Source: Alligator mississippiensis
Lineage: Eukaryota; Chordata; Crocodylia; Alligatoridae
Direction: 5' to 3'
Assembly (NCBI RefSeq): GCF_030867095.1
Contig: NC_081825.1
Location: forward strand, 48,412,501 to 48,476,500
DNA: 64,000 nt
Below, in pieces: positions 62,480 to 64,000 of this stretch; position 1 is the first letter of the stretch; the number at the start of each line of letters is the position of its first letter. Position numbers and translations under genes: made by a program. The notes beneath the pieces were generated by a model. The model was given only the letters and a program-made list of their open reading frames with translations, ran no database searches and was not told the DNA's origin.

Positions 62480-64000
62480 CCAGGAAGCCCCTTTGGCTAA
62501 CCAGGGGCATCCAAGATACCTTAAGGGCAAAAAAAAGAGACAATTAGGAAATGGAAGCAGGGGGTAGCTAGCAAAGAGGAGTATACTTCTTTGGCCCGCA
62601 CCTGCAGGGAGTCAGTCAGGAAAGCCAAGGCAACTCTAGAACTCAGGCTAGTGTCAGGGATTAAGGACAATAAAAGTCCTTCTTTAGGTACGTTGGGAGC
62701 AAAAAGAGGGTGTGGGGTAGCATAGGACCCCAACAGGATGGGCAGGAGGGCTTAGTGATGGATAGCAGGGGCAAGGCAGAACTCTTCAATGAGTTTTTTG
62801 CCTCTGTCTTCTTAAATGGGAATCTAGATGAACCTTCAACATACATCATGGACCCCAGCAAAGGGAGCTTCAGCCGACCAATGGTCAGTGCCGACATGGT
62901 AAAAAGCCACTTGGAGGGACTAGACATGTTCAAATCACTAGGGCTGGAGGGACTCCGCCCATGGGTAATGAAGGAATTAGCGGGGGTCATAGCTGATCCA
63001 CTGGCAAGGATATATGAGCGCTCGTGGTGCTCGGGTCAGGTTCTGGAGGATTGGAAGAGGGCTAACATCGTCCCAATCTTTAAGAAGGGGAGGAAGGAGG
63101 ACCCAGAGAACTATAGACCAATCAGCCTTACCTCGATCCCTGGGAAAATCTAGAAAAAATTATCAAGGAGCACATCTGTGGGAGCCCACTGGCTAATGTG
63201 ATGCAGAGGGGTAACCAACATGGGTTTTTAGCAGGCAGGTCCTGCCTGACTAACCTAGTTTCTTTTTATGATAAGGCCACCAATTGTTTAGATGCAGGAG
63301 TTGAGGTGGATGTGATCTATCTGGACTTCAAGAAGGCCTTTGACAAGGTATCCAATACCATCCTTATAAATAAACAGAGGGGATTTGGCTTGGATAATTA
63401 CATGGTAGACTGGGTAGCAAATTGGCTCAAGGGTCACACTCAGAGGGTGGTAGTGGACGGGTCAGTGTCAACCTGGAAAGATGTGGGCAGTGGAGTCCCA
63501 CAGGGCTCAGTTCTGGGGCCAGTGCTGTTTCAATATCTTCATCAGTGATCTGGATGAGGGGGTGGGAAGCACCCTATCCAAATTCACGGATGACACAAAA
63601 TTATGGGGTGCAGCTAACAGCCTAGAGAGGAGGAACCAGATCCAGGCTGACCTAGACAGGCTGGGGAAGTGGGCAAAGAGCAACAGGATACAATTCAATA
63701 AGGACAAGTGCAAGGTGCTGCATCTAGGGAGGAAGAACTGCCATCACACCTACAGACTGGGGGGCAACCTTCTTAGTTCCATTGAGGCAGAAAAAGATCT
63801 TGGAGTTACTGTTGACTCCAGGATAAACATGAGTCACCAATGTGATGAAGCAGTTAGCAGAGCCAATCGCACCCTGTCATGCATCCGTAGGTGTTGACAA
63901 ACAGGTCCAGGGAAGTGATTCTCCCCCTCTATGCAGCACGTGGTCAGACTGCAGCTGGAGTACTGTGTCCAGTTCTGGACACTGCAGTTCAAGCAGGATG
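62480..64000 (+). mobile_element. CR1 LINE ORF2, reverse transcriptase, runs off the window
   Basis: Plus strand. 62480-62710 is the linker between endonuclease and RT. From 62710: KAELFNEFFASVFLNGNLDE, WKRANIVPIFKKGRKEDPEN, YRPISLTSIPGKI. From 63198: HGFLAGRSCLTNLVSFYDK, DVIYLDFKKAFDKV, SGVPQGSVLGPVLF. After a one-base frame change near 63525: NIFISDLDEGVG and the catalytic motif KFTDDTKLW, then INMSHQCDEAVSRANRTL. One stop (around 63153) and at least one frameshift break it. Both catalytic Asp remain in FTDD. The 5' endonuclease part is absent; the 3' end is beyond the window. Confidence 0.92.

Overview
The window is a stretch of a vertebrate nuclear genome, most likely a sauropsid and probably a crocodilian or close relative. 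The reasons are the dominance of CR1 LINE fragments in both orientations, at least two Penelope-like retroelement (PLE) fragments, many non-autonomous hAT-type DNA elements with 8-bp target duplications, solo ERV-type LTRs, long introns and no bacterial-style gene packing. The species assignment is an inference.

There is one protein-coding gene. DTHD1 (death domain containing 1) lies on the plus strand from an ATG at 16639 to a TGA at 56447. I assembled it by hand from ten coding exons. All nine junctions keep the reading frame, and the 2934-nt CDS encodes 977 aa. The architecture is a helical N-terminus, a long polar low-complexity segment (exon 2), two ZU5-like segments (exons 3-5), a UPA-like region (exons 6-9) and a C-terminal death domain (exon 10). 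Intron 1 appears to be a GC-AG intron: only the GC donor keeps the frame. Exons 6 (165 nt) and 9 (55 nt) are short and easily missed.

Layout. 1-16.6 kb is intergenic: a ~630-bp foldback at 4.5-5.1 kb with a CR1 tail in one arm, two inverted copies of a solo LTR (7740-8421 and 12845-13454), a CR1 fragment carrying a hAT insertion, a ~1-kb hAT foldback (9671-10667) and a minus-strand PLE fragment (14.64-15.96 kb) with linker and GIY-YIG coding remnants. 16.6-56.4 kb is DTHD1; its introns hold CR1 fragments, three copies of a GC-rich hAT, three palindromic MITEs, several copies of a repeat family with termini like gggtgcatctacatgtgca, and degenerate SANT and possible Harbinger transposase remnants. 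The last intron contains a large antisense CR1 nest. 56.4-64 kb is downstream: a PLE fragment flanked by inverted copies of its own 3' end, AT-rich sequence with MIR-like remnants, and a relatively intact plus-strand CR1 reverse transcriptase that runs off the window edge.

I found no novel gene system. The most interesting points are the GC-AG intron, loss of the PIDD-type autoproteolysis histidine in DTHD1, the terminal inverted arrangement of the PLE copy, and the layered transposon insertions whose target duplications can be read directly.
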